Source: Oscheius onirici (Eukaryota > Nematoda > Chromadorea > Rhabditida > Rhabditidae). Taken from it: DNA of 64,000 bases. Below, piece after piece: positions 10,607 through 26,005 of the stretch. Below the pieces are notes generated by a model. That model did not search any database. It saw nothing but the letters and a program-made list of their open reading frames with translations, and was not told the origin of the DNA. The translations under genes and the position numbers were made by a program. Within the stretch, counting starts at the first letter, position 1. Every line of letters begins with the position of its first letter. The stretch spans positions 7,068,064-7,132,063 of the forward strand of contig OW051468.1 in NCBI GenBank assembly GCA_932521025.1, written 5' to 3'.

Positions 10607-11700
10607 ATGGAGCAGCTGTGTGCCGAAGCAATTCGCGAGTACCAGAGAGTCTTCCTGGCACCGTTCTCGGAGCCGACACCGCGTCTAATATTCAACTTTC
10701 CACTACTGGAACAGCCGAAGCCACAGCATTCTTATATCGGACTCATCGGGATGGCCATTCTGTCGTCTCCGGAGAAGAAAATGGTACTCTCGGAGGTGAG
10801 TCGGGAATCTGTCGGGAAGTCATACTTTAGGTCTATGAATGGATCATGAGTCACTACAGCTACTTTCGATCCCGAGGCTCTGGTTGGAGAAACAGTATCC
10901 GCCATAATCTGAGTCTCAACGACTGCTTCATCAAGGCTGGAAGAGCTGCCAATGGAAAGGTGAGAGAATAGTTCTGAAAGGGCTCCCACTTTTGTGCAAA
11001 GAAAAGCTGCTTGAACTTCTACAAGGCTGTCGAAAACATCGGACCCTGTGAAAAAGTTCTGAAAAAAACGGCGACTATTTGGAGTAAACACGTTAGTCCT
11101 CAGCTAGAGTGTGATCAACATATCTGCCACTTTTACCGAATCTATATGAATACTTCGGCCTTCAATTGAAACACTTGGTTCTGACAAAAAACTCGTAGAC
11201 GGTTGTTAAAAGTGCAAGTTTCGGACTCATGAACTGTTTCGGAGCTCGCGTGTGTCCATATGTTTCACAGGCTGATTCAGCGATTAGTGCGGTACTCGGA
11301 CAGGTGCCTAGTCAACCAGGTGACGAGGACACCAATGTCGTTTTTATAAGCTGTCCATTACGAGCTTCTAAAGCGCCACTTCTACTCATTTGAATGATGA
11401 AAAGAGTCAAGGTTTTAGGGGCATTACTGGGCCATCCATCCCGCCTGTGCTCGCGACTTTGAGCGCGGAGATTTCCGCAGGAGAAAAGCACAGAGAAAGG
11501 TAGACTTCTATTGCAATGAGTAACAGAAAGTACTTTAGGTTCGACGTCACATGGGGCTGTCCGTTCCGGATGGCGATTCGACCGAGGACTCTACGCCTCC
11601 CAGTCCGGCCTACACTCCACTCTTCAATCTGCCCTCTCTTCTCTCCAAGAAGCCGAAAGACTTCTCTATCGAGTACCTCCTTCGGGATCAGAAGTTATGA
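10607..11700 (+). CDS. fkh-10: Forkhead transcription factor, FoxQ2-like
   Basis: Four exons: 10607-10795, 10831-10959, 11420-11499 and 11539-11700. The forkhead domain starts at about residue 45 ([15 protein letters not shown]), carries the recognition helix [19 protein letters not shown], and ends with [19 protein letters not shown] and RRRKAQRK. The GHYWAIHP wing and GDFRRRKAQ are typical of FoxQ2, whose C. elegans member is fkh-10; the symbol is tentative. The C terminus, [12 protein letters not shown], contains an EH1-type FSIxxLL motif of the kind that recruits Groucho/TLE (UNC-37) corepressors. That suggests repressor activity. A TACAG acceptor directly before the ATG suggests trans-splicing. 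Intron 2 (460 bp) is the longest. Confidence 0.88.
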
Positions 11701-12142
11701 GTAGTTTGTTCATAAACTGGAAGCTGTCTCTTGTCTGGCAAATCAGAGTCGATTTGTTGTTTGTTCTCACACCTAATTGGACATAATTGGACCCTTGACG
11801 GGAGCTCTGAGGAGCAGCACTGGGAGAGAGGTTTTGTTTGTTGGGGAGAGAAGGAGGATGTTCTGTACTCCTGTCTTGCTAATGTGTTCATCCGGTAACA
11901 TTTTCAAACATTTTTTGACGTATCAGAAAACATCATAGCTCCTAGTGAATAAAAACGTGGTCAATCCGGGCAGCTTTAACTTCGGTTATTCCTGATATGT
12001 CTACCTTTACTGTTTCTCTATCCCTCAACGAAAAACACAATTTTCTATTTCTTTATTTGTTGCAATCGAACAAAACTGTTTTTATTTGAAGAAAGTTTTT
12101 TCCAAGCAATATAAACAAAAGTAGTTTCCATCAGAAGTCACA

Positions 12143-12623
12143 ATGCTCTGCTCCTGGCTGCTGCTATGCCTCTTCTCGGTAGTGACTCTCCTCGTCTGCG
12201 ACAAGAAGAAGAACAAAGTAGCGCCACCAAATGCCGCAACGTCCGCGCCTAGAGCAGCGAAACAAGCAGCGCCGACAGCAAACGACGTAAAACCAAAAAA
12301 TATGTCGAAGGAGACCTCAAAGAAGACGACGAGTGTGGAAGCGAAGAAGACGACGGAAGAGGACGAAGAGAAAAGGGGCGACAAGAAAAAGAAGGACGAC
12401 AGCAAAAAGAACAAAAAGAAGAAGGAGGAGAAGGGCGGCGACAGGAAGAAAGAAGCCGAAAAGATCATCCAAGAGGCCATCAAAGCAGGAGATCTATTGC
12501 CTCCGGACGACAATGAGACTATAAACGTGAGTTTGGGCCAACTGTCTTTTGTGAATAAAACTTCAGGACTGTGAAAGCAACTGGGGAACCGGCGTCAAGG
12601 AGGACAAGAAGGAGAAGAAGTAG
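12143..12623 (+). CDS. Small secreted Lys/Glu-rich protein
   Basis: Two exons (12143-12526 and 12566-12623) encode about 146 residues. The first ~18 residues (MLCSWLLLCLFSVVTLLV) form a clear signal peptide. An Ala/Pro-rich stretch follows, then a long highly charged Lys/Asp/Glu region with repeated KKK and KKxDD motifs, and a short tail (DCESNWGTGVKEDKKEKK). I do not recognise a family. The repetitive low-complexity content makes homology calls unreliable. The antisense strand is open over most of exon 1 only because of the Lys codon bias. Confidence 0.7.
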
Positions 12624-13213
12624 ACACTCCGTATAGCTATCAATTTGCTATAAATAACTACTAAATGTTTGAGTAGCCGTCTAAAAGTATTTTTTTACCG
12701 TTTTGTTCTCTCACAGAAGATAGTGTGTAATGCACAATGACACATCGAATCAAACAGTAGAAACTTCAAGAGGGTCTGAGAGCTCGAGGGAACAGCTAGT
12801 TGGAACGATGTGGTAATTCCATGATTGCCACAACTGTAGTTAGCTGGAGCTGCGTAACTTTATATCTTGTCAGTTGTATTTCAGTTTTCATCACTCCAAT
12901 TCCTGAAGATGGTTTTCCTTGTTGAACTGTATTACAGTGTTGCCTTTATTTTGAACTGTTTCGAAAGTCGAAAAATTCGAAGTACTTCAATATGTGTTTC
13001 CGGGTGATTTCTGGGCTACTCCAGTCGATCTACTACAGATCTGATCGAAATAGAGTTCTAGAAGTCATAATTTCCCAAAACATGATTCAGAATCGTATTG
13101 CTGGAAAATTGGAAAACTTAAAAAAACTTAAATTCAGACATAATTAATTATCCAAGTTCAAGAGTCATTCAACAAATTAGCCTCGTCCCCGAACAGCTGC
13201 TTCTACTGACTGA

Positions 13214-14458
13214 ATGAAGATGACTCGCAGCCACTGGAATGGAAGAGACGACCTGAGGAAGTGGGTGCTGAAGAAGAACCACTTCAAGGAGACCGTCTAC
13301 GATCGTACTGGAGAGCAGAAGATTCGTCTGAAGAAGATCGTCAGTGTCGACAAGGAGAGCATTGCCATCTTCACCACGGTCACCATCTGCTCGAGTCAGC
13401 TGACGGAGAAGGAGTTCGAGTTGGCATTGGCCACCCAGAAAACGGTCAGGTCCTCCGCGCAACTGGAACACGAGAAGAGTCCGATGGAGAGAGTCGATCA
13501 GGCAGTCTACTACGGATCCAAGATGGTACGGCTGACGAGAGACGTCATTCTGGAGAAACGGCATCTGGACAAGGAATGGAAGACACGTGACGCCAGATCC
13601 TTTGTCGATGGATTCGTCACTCAGTGCTCTGCTGAGAACGAGTCGTCCAGCTCAGTCAGGACCACGAGTGAGAGTACGAGCACGAAATCCGCTGGTTACT
13701 CGTGCCAGACCAGTCTGCTCTTCGACTTTGCCAATAACGAACAGAAGAACCATCTGGAGGACTGGAAGACGGTCGATCTGGGCCGCGAGCACTGGATTCA
13801 TCTGGAGAAGAGAGTTAAGAAGGACGGCTTCAATCTAGAACTGCTTCTCTACACTCATCTTCTTCCCAAACTGTATTCGTTGGACAGTGGATGGATCGAG
13901 GAGACCTGTGAGTACCTGCTGTCGAAGAAGGAAGTGGTCGAATTGTCGAGCGACTATAAGACCAGTCCCGGCATCAATTACACGCCTACCGTCATCTTCT
14001 GGGGTGATTCGGATCCGAACAGTTCCGTCTACTGCACTCCGACGAAACCGGATGAATCGCAGGAGTTCCCTCGTCTGAACATGACCAACTCGCTGAATGA
14101 GACGGGCCTGGCCGACGGCAAGATTCTAGCTGAACTTGTTGATCTCTTCTCGACTCCAGACGTCCCTGTCGACAGAAAGATCAAAGTCATTTCGTCTGAT
14201 CAGGAGAAGCCCTCGATGACGATGGAAGTATGTGAGCCTGGAAGAACTGGACAGAAACACAACGTGACTCTGACTGTTGAGATTGGAGGAAAGACCTACG
14301 AGTTCAAGGGCAGTTTCGTCTACGATGGACCGAAGGAATTCCAACCCAAGCGTGTTCTCGTCGATGGCAACTGCGTCTGGCAGAACAACAGCGACTGGAA
14401 GCCTAGCCACCCCGTAAAGAAGGCCGAAATCGACATGAGTCTCGGTAATAAGAAATAA
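13214..14458 (+). CDS. Intronless 414-aa protein of unknown function
   Basis: A single uninterrupted frame of 414 codons, unlike its multi-exon neighbours. A second in-frame Met is at 13220. I see no signal peptide, membrane segment or familiar domain. The N-terminal ~130 residues are charged and helical-looking. A Ser/Thr-rich linker follows (about 140-160), then a mixed region with several Trp residues. The C-terminal ~90 residues have beta-like alternation (HNVTLTVEIGGKTYEFKGSF). Codon choice looks like a real, fairly well-expressed gene. It ends 83 bp from the convergent sut-2 stop. The lack of introns could reflect retroposition or a fast-evolving nematode-specific gene. Confidence 0.75.
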   Translation: MKMTRSHWNGRDDLRKWVLKKNHFKETVYDRTGEQKIRLKKIVSVDKESIAIFTTVTICSSQLTEKEFELALATQKTVRSSAQLEHEKSPMERVDQAVYYGSKMVRLTRDVILEKRHLDKEWKTRDARSFVDGFVTQCSAENESSSSVRTTSESTSTKSAGYSCQTSLLFDFANNEQKNHLEDWKTVDLGREHWIHLEKRVKKDGFNLELLLYTHLLPKLYSLDSGWIEETCEYLLSKKEVVELSSDYKTSPGINYTPTVIFWGDSDPNSSVYCTPTKPDESQEFPRLNMTNSLNETGLADGKILAELVDLFSTPDVPVDRKIKVISSDQEKPSMTMEVCEPGRTGQKHNVTLTVEIGGKTYEFKGSFVYDGPKEFQPKRVLVDGNCVWQNNSDWKPSHPVKKAEIDMSLGNKK

Positions 14459-14541
14459 ACCGATACTCACGATCTTTCCAATTTTAGTGTGGCATCTTTA
14501 TTACTCTGAAAATAGGCGCTAACAAAAAACAGAAACTTTGT

Positions 14542-16379
14542 TTAAGCCGTTGAGCGCCATGAGTAATGCTGCTGTATATCGCCAAGAGGTCCGTGGTAGA
14601 AGTGACATTGAGGGTTCTTACACCGATCGCCGAATTTGCAGGCCTAAAATATACTATCGAGGTTGCGGATCGGAGAAGAAACAAACCGGAGGATGACGGT
14701 ACTCGCAAGTTGAACTCTTACAACGTCCCGAGAAGTGACATATCGTTAAAGGAACGTCCGTTGACTGAAAAGAGCGCTTCTCCTTCTGTTCGGCCAATTC
14801 CTGGACCAGCTTGTCCAAAGCTTCAATTCTGGCATGTGTATAGGTGCAATGCTCATTGTGACACAACTTGGCATACCTGAAAGTTGAATGATAGTTGAAC
14901 AAGAGAAGAAGGCTAACCTGCACGGAGGATGAATGAAAATGCAATCGGCACCAAATCTGCAATGAGGGAACGTGCTGGAAGAAGCTATAGCTAGGAAACA
15001 AGCTCGCAACTTACGTGCACTCCTTTGTCGGATGAACAAATGTACAGTCTTCCTTCTCGCACTCGGGCCAGAACTTGCAAAGAGTCTTGATGTTGGAATT
15101 TTGAGAAGAGCTGTGATAGTCCATAGTCTGAACAGGTGTCTGAAAAATGGCGCTTGGCGCGAACACGCAAGCTCTTACGACATGGAAAACCCTATTTCCT
15201 TCTCTGCTTCCGGATCGTTCAGAGTCAGCCCGTTGTCTCTTCGGTTTTTCTTCCTTCGTAGGCTCTGGCATGTCCTCACCTTCGATCACTATCTTGCGTT
15301 GGAACTTTTTGCAGAATCCTAAAAGTTGGGAGCTGTAATATAGAAACCGTGGAGTCGAACCATAGTCGCTATTCTCCAGCTTCTTGTCCAGTCGAACAGT
15401 TACAGCCCGCTCAGGAGAGTCATAGGTGGCATCCAAATCGACTCGTACCGCGTTTTTGTTGCCAAAGCCGCCGCGTTGCATCGTATCTTTTAAAGCTCGG
15501 CTGAAGATCATCGAGCGAGGCTGCGAACTTCTGGAATTTTACTTTATACCGGAACGTGTAAGGGTTCACTTTTCGTGGCGTCTCATGGCAGTCACGGAAG
15601 AAACAACACGCCTATAGTCCGGAGAGCGTTGACGGCGAGTAACGGTCGAAACGACGTGCTTGGGAGGGGAATCAGTCTCCATATCGTAGTCGGAACGGGA
15701 TCTGCTTCTCGATCGTCCACGACGGCTTTTGTTACGGTGCGACCTTTCGCGACGGCTAATGTCTTCGCGCTGCTGAGCAGACTTCTTTTCAGGGCTTTTA
15801 GCCTCAACTCTGGCGTTCTAAAAATGGTTTGCAAAAAAGCAAAAAAAATTATACTTACCGCAGGAGATGGATCACTTCTCCTCTTGCGTGTGGTGCCCGT
15901 CTCCTCAACTTTTACAGCCTTTTTTGGAGCATTTTCAAAAACTTTTGCTAATGCTGCTGGCCGGTGTTGTGAAGCTATGCGTTCGACAAGATTGTGCAGC
16001 CTGAAATTATTTTTATTAGAGATTGTCTAGTCTAAAATTTGGCAGTATTTCAGAGGTATTGCTGCACTATAGTTGACAGATTATTGCGAGGAATAGGAAG
16101 ACATGGTAAGAAAATTACAACAGGCGTGGTAAGCAAGTAGAACTGACCAATCGCTGAAGAATCGCGAATTGCCGCCCATGAAGACAGAGAGGTTCTTGGC
16201 AATGTACTCGCGATCCTTATTATTCGAAATCATCGACAAAACGTAGTCTGGGAGTTCCTTCTCTACAGTAACACCCATTTCCTCCAACTTGGTCGACATT
16301 GCCATCTAAAAACTTGAATGAATGCACAGTAAACACCGACCTTTAGCTTCTTTTTAACATCGTCGCTAAGAACAGCCAT
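14542..16379 (-). CDS. sut-2: ZC3H14/Nab2-type poly(A)-binding zinc-finger protein
   Basis: The minus-strand gene starts at 16379 (MAVLSDDVKKKLK) and ends at 14542. The N terminus has the PWI-like helical fold of this family (ATKLEEMGV.., VLSMISNNKDREYIAKNLSVFMG). An Arg/Ser-rich nuclear-type segment follows (SHRNKSRRGRSRSRSRSD). The C terminus has five CCCH fingers of the C-X5-C-X4/5-C-X3-H type: CKFWPECEKEDCTFVH, CTKFPHCRFGADCIFIH, CRYAKLCHNEHCTYTH, CHFSGRCKSSTCEYRH and CKFGDRCKNPQCHFYH. The last finger lies beyond a short intron (about 14641-14684). Nuclear poly(A) RNA binding controls tail length. C. elegans SUT-2 is a modifier of tau toxicity. Family assignment is strong. Confidence 0.9.
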
Positions 16380-16589
16380 CTTTTAACGGCTTCTGAAAAG
16401 CCAGACGTAGAGAGGAAGAAAATGAATAATAATATAGACTCGATAAAGCGACACGTTTCAGATTCGCCGTAGCCTCTTTGGCAAACATATAAAAGACGGG
16501 ACTGTGAGAAGTAGAATCACAATTTGCTTTTCGGGACTGGATAAAACGCTAAATAATCTTCACTTTTAGGGCTGGCTAAGGAGCTTAGT

Positions 16590-17340
16590 TTACGCGCTGA
16601 ATTCAATAAATGTGATTAAAAACGTGCAAATAAAAAAAACTGCAACAAACATTTTGATTGGTTTGAACGAGCGGTCATAGATTTTAGGAATTCGCTGCCA
16701 ATTACGATAACCAGCCGATTTCGCGTCGAGACCTTCTGAGCCTATAGTCCTCACAGCTCGCGGTGCTTTTGAAACGTTGGACAAATGATTTTCGTGGCGG
16801 GACCCTGGGGCGCCCGCGAACCGAAAAATTTGAATTTTTGGCTTGAAAATTGGAAATTTCGTTGTATCGTTTTTTCAGTCACCCGTCAACAGTTTTTTCT
16901 GTTCTTGGTCTCATTATGACGACCGTATCGAGTTCTACTAGATTGAGTTTTGGCACGAAAATCTGTACAGCGAATCCTGCTGAAAAATAAAGAATACTGT
17001 ATAGCGCAGTCATTTTGCATGCAATCAACCTGAAAAAAACTCATTCTGGTAGAACTCAACACGGCTGTCAAAATGAAACCAAGAACAGAAAAAAAATGTT
17101 GTCGAGGTGCGGAGAAAACGTTACACCGAAATTTTCCCATTTTCAACCCAAAAATTCAAAATTTGAATTCCCGCTCTTGAAATCCGTTGAGATTTTCAAA
17201 TCGCTGCAGGACCCACAAATAGGACCTAGTCTTTTAAAGTGCCGGCTTTGGCGAACTGTGTCCTAGGACGTTAATCATCAAACAATTTTTTTTTACGATA
17301 TACCCATTTTGAATACGTTCGTATCGTTGTTGTCCTCGAT
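16590..17340. repeat. Intergenic palindromic element
   Basis: Between sut-2 and egl-30. Left sequence AAATTTGAATTTTTGGCTTG followed by AAAATTGGAAATTTCG (about 16827) is complementary to CGAAATTTTCCCATTTTCAA and the following CCAAAAATTC near 17130-17165. TCTGTTCTTGGT(C)TCATT at 16899 pairs with AATGAAACCAAGAACAG at 17073. The element covers about 16790-17225 and has a degenerate centre. No gene is supported here. Confidence 0.6.
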
Positions 17341-17352
17341 TACACTTCGTCT

Positions 17353-17744
17353 ATGTCATTCTCTGCCGATGACATGACTCTACTGCAACAGTTGCAGAAA
17401 TCGTTTAGTCCGAATATTTTCCTGGCACTTTTCGGGTGTAGAGACTTTCCGATTTACCGTATTGATAAAATTCCTTCTTACCGTTTTTATTACTACATTC
17501 AGGTGTGACCGACGTGCTTCATTTTGCCTGTTTTATCATGTTGTTCCATCAAAATGCGTTCTTGGTAATTCCTGATACCATCACATCTGGTAGTTTATTA
17601 GTACAATTTGTCTATTTTAATTTCAGTCTGTGTAAAAGTCGTGAAGTTATTCAGCTGGCAGAAGAATATCGCTTGGTAGTGTCGGATCATCAACCGCATC
17701 CAATTGAGCGTAACATTTGGCGTGTTGAAGTTCAGGGGTTTTGA
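17353..17744 (+). CDS. Possible small two-exon gene, unknown
   Basis: An ATG at 17353 opens MSFSADDMTLLQQLQKSFSPN and can be spliced (donor CAGGT|GTGACC, acceptor TTTCAG at about 17624) to LCKSREVIQLAEEYRLVVSD..., ending at 17744. This yields roughly 90 residues. The frame also stays open across the intron, so coding is not proven. No family is recognised. It could be an exon set of a gene remnant; AT-rich surroundings make false positives likely. Confidence 0.3.
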
Positions 17745-18682
17745 ACATGAAGCAAACTACAAAATAGTTGGATGGGAAGTACGGCTATACCAATAATTGC
17801 CAAGTGTGTACTAAGGACTGAAAAGTTTTTCTTGGTTCTCACAACATGATAAATTTGATTAGCAGTGCATTTTGTTACTTTCGTTTCTATCGTACACTCT
17901 TTTCTATCTACTCTACCTTTTATTTAGCCTTCATAAAATAAAATTGAAGTAGCCCTTCAGAAAGATCAATAATGTTAAGGAACATAAAAGCGACTGTGAC
18001 TTTCGTATGATATAAACATCGTTGTTGCGACCGTGGTGAGAGAGACCGCGACTATAGCAAAACAAAGTTGGGTCAGACCGTGAACTGAGTGTGACGCGGT
18101 GGACCTATTTGGATCTCCGAACATTTCACTTTTTAGTCATATCTATTCTGTCCGACCAGCTGTTTACCCAATCTCAAACCATGTGGGATTGTGGCATTGT
18201 GAGTTTTCAATGTGTGTGTATTGCATGTCATGTATGTCGAAAACGTTCGGTGCTTTCTTTGTTGCGCGTACGGTGCTCGCTTTAAGCATTAGTCAATGAG
18301 TAATAAGTATCGTTTTTACTGTCTTTTGTAAACCCGCTATGAGTCATCCAGCGCAGGACTATGACGTCGCTAATGCGGACCTGGCTTGTTAAAAATACGT
18401 TTGATACGGCCCGTGTTGGATAGCTATAACATTAATCAAGAAAGTGAACAAGCTTCAGCTCGTTATCATGGTAAAAAATTGTTCCGAGAGTTTTCGGATC
18501 AAATTGGATTTGCAAAGAGTCTCGCAACTGGGCGGTCTACGGTGGCAGACTCTCGCGCGCGGCTGCGCAGCGGTTTGTCTAGCAAGAGCGATCACCTTTG
18601 TTGGTAGAGCGGTTGTGATTGTGATGTCCGTTACTTGATGTCTACTACATATTCGTGCTAGACTCGGCTGCTCTCCTCCGCG

Positions 18683-22573
<3,891 letters not shown>

Positions 22574-23638
22574 GCGTGCCCGGGTGCGTGTCTTTCGGAA
22601 GGCCTCTACAGGCCGTAGGAATCGTTCAAGCTGTGCCGCGGTGAATCCCCCGCGGCTCCTCTAGTCGCACATCGCTTATATGTCTTACGTTATATTTAAA
22701 ATATAAATATTATCTCCTCCTCTCACCCCTCCCTCCCCCTATATTTATAATTATTTCGTCTACTAATGTAGGCAACCATCCTCCGAATCCCCTCCGTTTT
22801 GTCTCCCATCCCCAATTCTGATTAACGTTTTCAGATTTTTTTTGTCGCCACAATCTATGTCGTTTCTTACGATATGTTGTATCAAATACATTTTATATTT
22901 TCAGCTGCTTGGTAGTATTTTTTTTTGACGAGAAGGGAAACGAAAGCAGCGACTGAGGCTCGAGAAGAATAATCGATTGATAGTAGCGGTTGATCCCATA
23001 AGTTGACAGCCTACTTATATAACGAAGATCCTCAGTCTGAAGATATATAGTACGTTGTGGAGGGTCTGAACACGAGATGGCCACATCGGTACAAGTAAAA
23101 TCAAACCTGAAAGTCTAGTTTTTTGCGTTTATAAAGTTTAGCTCTCAAACATTCTTCTCGGTTTTGCGCTGTCGGTTGCCACACTGCCTCTGATTAAAAG
23201 TCTTGAACTGCAGCGAAGGCGTACGCTCACTTCTTGCAGATGTTCGGTCGACTGAGCAAGCTCGGATACGCGGTTTATCGTCGGAAGAACTGATCCCATT
23301 CCCTTTCCATGTAAAAAAAATATCTGCTTTTTCTTTTTGTCTTGCCCTTGATTTTCAAATGTACGTACTCTTCTTCGTCAGCAGCAGCAGAACATAAATG
23401 AATTCTCTCCCGAATGTTCCTCAGCAGGAAGATACAATCCGTAAGAGATCCTGTTTTTGAACCTGGGAGCATGGTGCCCGGAAGTTTTCATTAACATCTA
23501 TGAAGCCAGAGCGGAGTGACGTGCTGAAGAACTGGAATTTGACCGAACGAACCAGCGATATAATAGCTTATTCTTCTTTCAAATAGAGTTAGGAAATTGA
23601 TAGATAACGAGGGTAAAACAATACATACAATATAAAGT

Positions 23639-24523
23639 TTAGATCATATCATCTGGACCGGCCGACTTGTGGGCGTTGTCGAGAAGGAAGTAGAGGAAGA
23701 CGACGAGAAGAACAATGATGAGGATCTTCAGCAAAGTGTAGAACTGAAAAATATCGTGAACTCAGAGTTCGTTTTCAAATAAGAATGTAAATGTAAGCCA
23801 ATGTTTTCGATAGAACACTTTCAAGAGCCAGGGAACGCGTAGATTAACCCCCTCTTGACGACGCCCTAGACAAGCGTGGGAGGTGCTGTTCTACTCTCCG
23901 AGGAATTTATAGCACCACCATGGTCTATCCGTAGAGCCGTTCTTGTCGATTATAGACTTGATACAGCGAATAAACTTGTAAACTTTCAAGAAGAAATGAT
24001 TAAGAAACGAACCGGAGAAGTTTGGTTAACCCGAGTAGGGGATCGACGGGCAAAGGAGTCTTCCCGGATCATGCGCAGCTCCTCATCGGAAAGGATTCGG
24101 CTCATTTCTTCTCCGTAATCGCTCTCTTCACTTTCCGGTTCGCGCGATGGAGCTCTTTGGTTGCGTTGGCGAGGGGTGGTATTCTCAAGGACAGGATAGA
24201 TTTTCTGAGCATTTTTCTCAGCTACATGGTCAGCATGATCCTGAAAACAAGATATACGTTCACGACGGCGCAAAGGGTTACCCCAGATTCGTTGTCGTAA
24301 GCTCGGCCGTTGTCGCCGCCTCCGTTGACCACATCCAAGGACCCGTCCTGTTCCGCGATGAGATTCTTCAGCTTTCTCACGTAGAGATTACGCGTAGTGG
24401 CGTTGATTCCTCCAACAGTGACACCTCGCTCCGTGAGGGCCTACAAAAGAAAGAATTAAAATATTTAAGCTAAAAATCACATACCTGAATCAGTTCTTGA
24501 TTGCTGATTTGTTCGAAATCCAT
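23639..24523 (-). CDS. emr-1: Emerin-like LEM-domain inner nuclear membrane protein
   Basis: Four minus-strand exons: 24485-24523, 24271-24440, about 24018-24240, and 23639-23739. The N-terminal ~45 residues form a LEM domain (ISNQELIQ, then ALTERGVTVGGINATTRNLY and VRKLKNL), which binds the chromatin protein BAF. An acidic/Ser-rich middle follows (PSREPESEESDYGEEMSRILSDEEL). The last exon encodes a single C-terminal transmembrane helix (LKILIIVLLVVFLYFLL) with a short DNAHKSAGPDDMI tail. Length and order match the short C. elegans emerin EMR-1, with no second LEM2-type helix. It would sit in the inner nuclear membrane with lamin. Confidence 0.9.
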
Positions 24524-25045
24524 TAGGACGAAGTACACCTAAAAGATATCGAATTAACTTTGAGTTTGGTTAAAGAAAATTAAAACAAGTTCCTTTTCGA
24601 TAAAATAATAGAAGAAAAAGCGGATATCGATAAGGAAAATGAGAAAAATTCTAGGAATTGAACGAGTTTGAATAAAAAAGTGCAGTTTAAAGGTCTGTTT
24701 CGCAAGGGGGCAGCTGAAAAGCGCATTGCGATTTCGAAATGATGTGAAAGTTTTAGAGATTGTCGAAATCACGATGTTTTTCAGGAGGAAGTCAGCAAAT
24801 TTTCTGAACACGGAGAGCACGCATTAGCTGGAAACATAACTAAGAATTCGAAGTGGCGACTTTTAAAAGTAGGAAGCAACAACGTTCCAATAAAAATAGA
24901 GGAAATTCAATGCTGGATGTAAGCATAGGTCAAAGGTGCAGGGCTTTTGTATGGAAAAGCAAATGGGGTGAATTAGCCGACAATATCAGCATGGAAGAAA
25001 GTAAACACAGCAGGAAAATGAAGCAGCAATTTAGGATTTCTGTGG

Positions 25046-25125
25046 CCAGTTCCAAGGCACCCCACGTGGGGTCCACGGGGACCCCACGCTGTAACCCGTG
25101 GGGTGATTTTTCTATGCATTTTCGT
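25046..25125. mobile_element. Second copy of the GC-rich MITE (partial)
   Basis: CCAGTTCCAAGGCACCCCACGTGGGG and the following CCACGCTGTAACCCGTGGGG, then TGATTTTTCTATGCATTTT, match the LINE-split MITE at 4817-4878, and the CCACGTGGG part matches its right half. No inverted right end is seen, so this copy is truncated or rearranged. Confidence 0.65.
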
Positions 25126-25207
25126 GGTTCCCGTCACGACATTCCCTAAAAGCATTTTTCTCTTTCTGTTGAAGAGTTTGGTGGTAAACTGAACGTACAG
25201 TACGTAC

Positions 25208-25647
25208 CAGGGTTGGGCGAACGTTCGTGTTTGCTGTTTGTTTTGACCGAACACGAACAGTTCGTGTTCGAGGGCGAACACGGCAGTGGCGAATGTTCGT
25301 GTTCGCTTGACGAACCAAAAAGTGAAAATGTTCGCTGTTCGGAGCACGAACAGAGTTTAAAATGGCACGAACACGAACATTTTATCCAGTACTAATGGCA
25401 ATACCCATAGACTGTCCGAGTTAAAGGCCTCAAAATTTTTCTTAGTCCCTTGGATTACCTGCTCATTTCCAGTTTTTACCAACGTTCTGTTTTGTGAAGT
25501 TAATCATCAAACGACTGATTCTTACAAAAAACATAATTTCGAAGAAAATTCGTGAAATGTTCGAGCTGTGTTCGTGTTCGCATACATTGGGACGACGAAC
25601 AGTTCGTGTTCGTGTTCGCCGAAAATTTCAATGTTTGCCCAACCCTG
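25208..25647. mobile_element. hAT-type MITE with 8-bp target duplication
   Basis: The termini CAGGGTTGGGC (25208) and GCCCAACCCTG (ending 25647) are perfect inverted copies. They are flanked by GTACGTAC at 25200-25207 and again at 25648-25655. An 8-bp duplication with CAGGG.TGGGC ends is the hallmark of hAT elements. The 440-bp interior has no transposase. It is made largely of TGTTCGTGTTCG/CGAACACGAACA motifs in both orientations at both ends. Confidence 0.9.
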
Positions 25648-25981
25648 GTACGTACTGCTACTTCCCAAGAACAAACTATCGTTAACATTCTGACAGGAAA
25701 ATGAGAAGAAGTCAAGATTTGTTAGGCCCAACATTCCAGAAGCGTTTTTCGCAACAGAATTATACTATCTTGCTGCAACTCAGAAAAACTGCCTCTCTGC
25801 AATAAAAAGGTGCAAGTGCCCAGAGCTATGGTCATGGTTCTCTGCCCCCAAATGACGAGATTCAGATTCAGTCCCGTCTGTTAGCACGTCAGATCCCTAT
25901 TTGTGGAAAGTGTCCCCTGGAGACTTTGACAGTAGAAGGAGAGGTGGGCGGGTCTATCCTGGCATAAAAGCACCGCAATCC

Positions 25982-25991
25982 AGCATTTCAG
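25982..25991 (+). promoter_or_regulatory. Probable trans-splice acceptor of nlp-12
   Basis: AGCATTTCAG followed by TACGACACTGCGCC and the ATG. A TATA-like element (GCATAAAAG) lies 20-30 bp further upstream, so direct initiation is an alternative. Confidence 0.4.
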
Positions 25992-26005
25992 TACGACACT
26001 GCGCC

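Noticed and set aside
12082-12513. 143-codon antisense frame over the Lys-rich secreted gene
   Set aside because: Lysine codons AAG/AAA read as Leu/Phe on the other strand; the sense strand has a signal peptide and splice sites.
13169-13564. 131-codon antisense frame over the 414-aa gene
   Set aside because: Shadow of a long sense frame with better composition.
25200-25400. CRISPR-like spaced direct repeats
   Set aside because: The repeats are irregular, in both orientations, and bounded by hAT termini; the genome is eukaryotic.
25213-25734. Several open frames rich in Arg, Val and Thr-Asn
   Set aside because: Produced by the GTTCGTGTTCG repeats of the hAT MITE.
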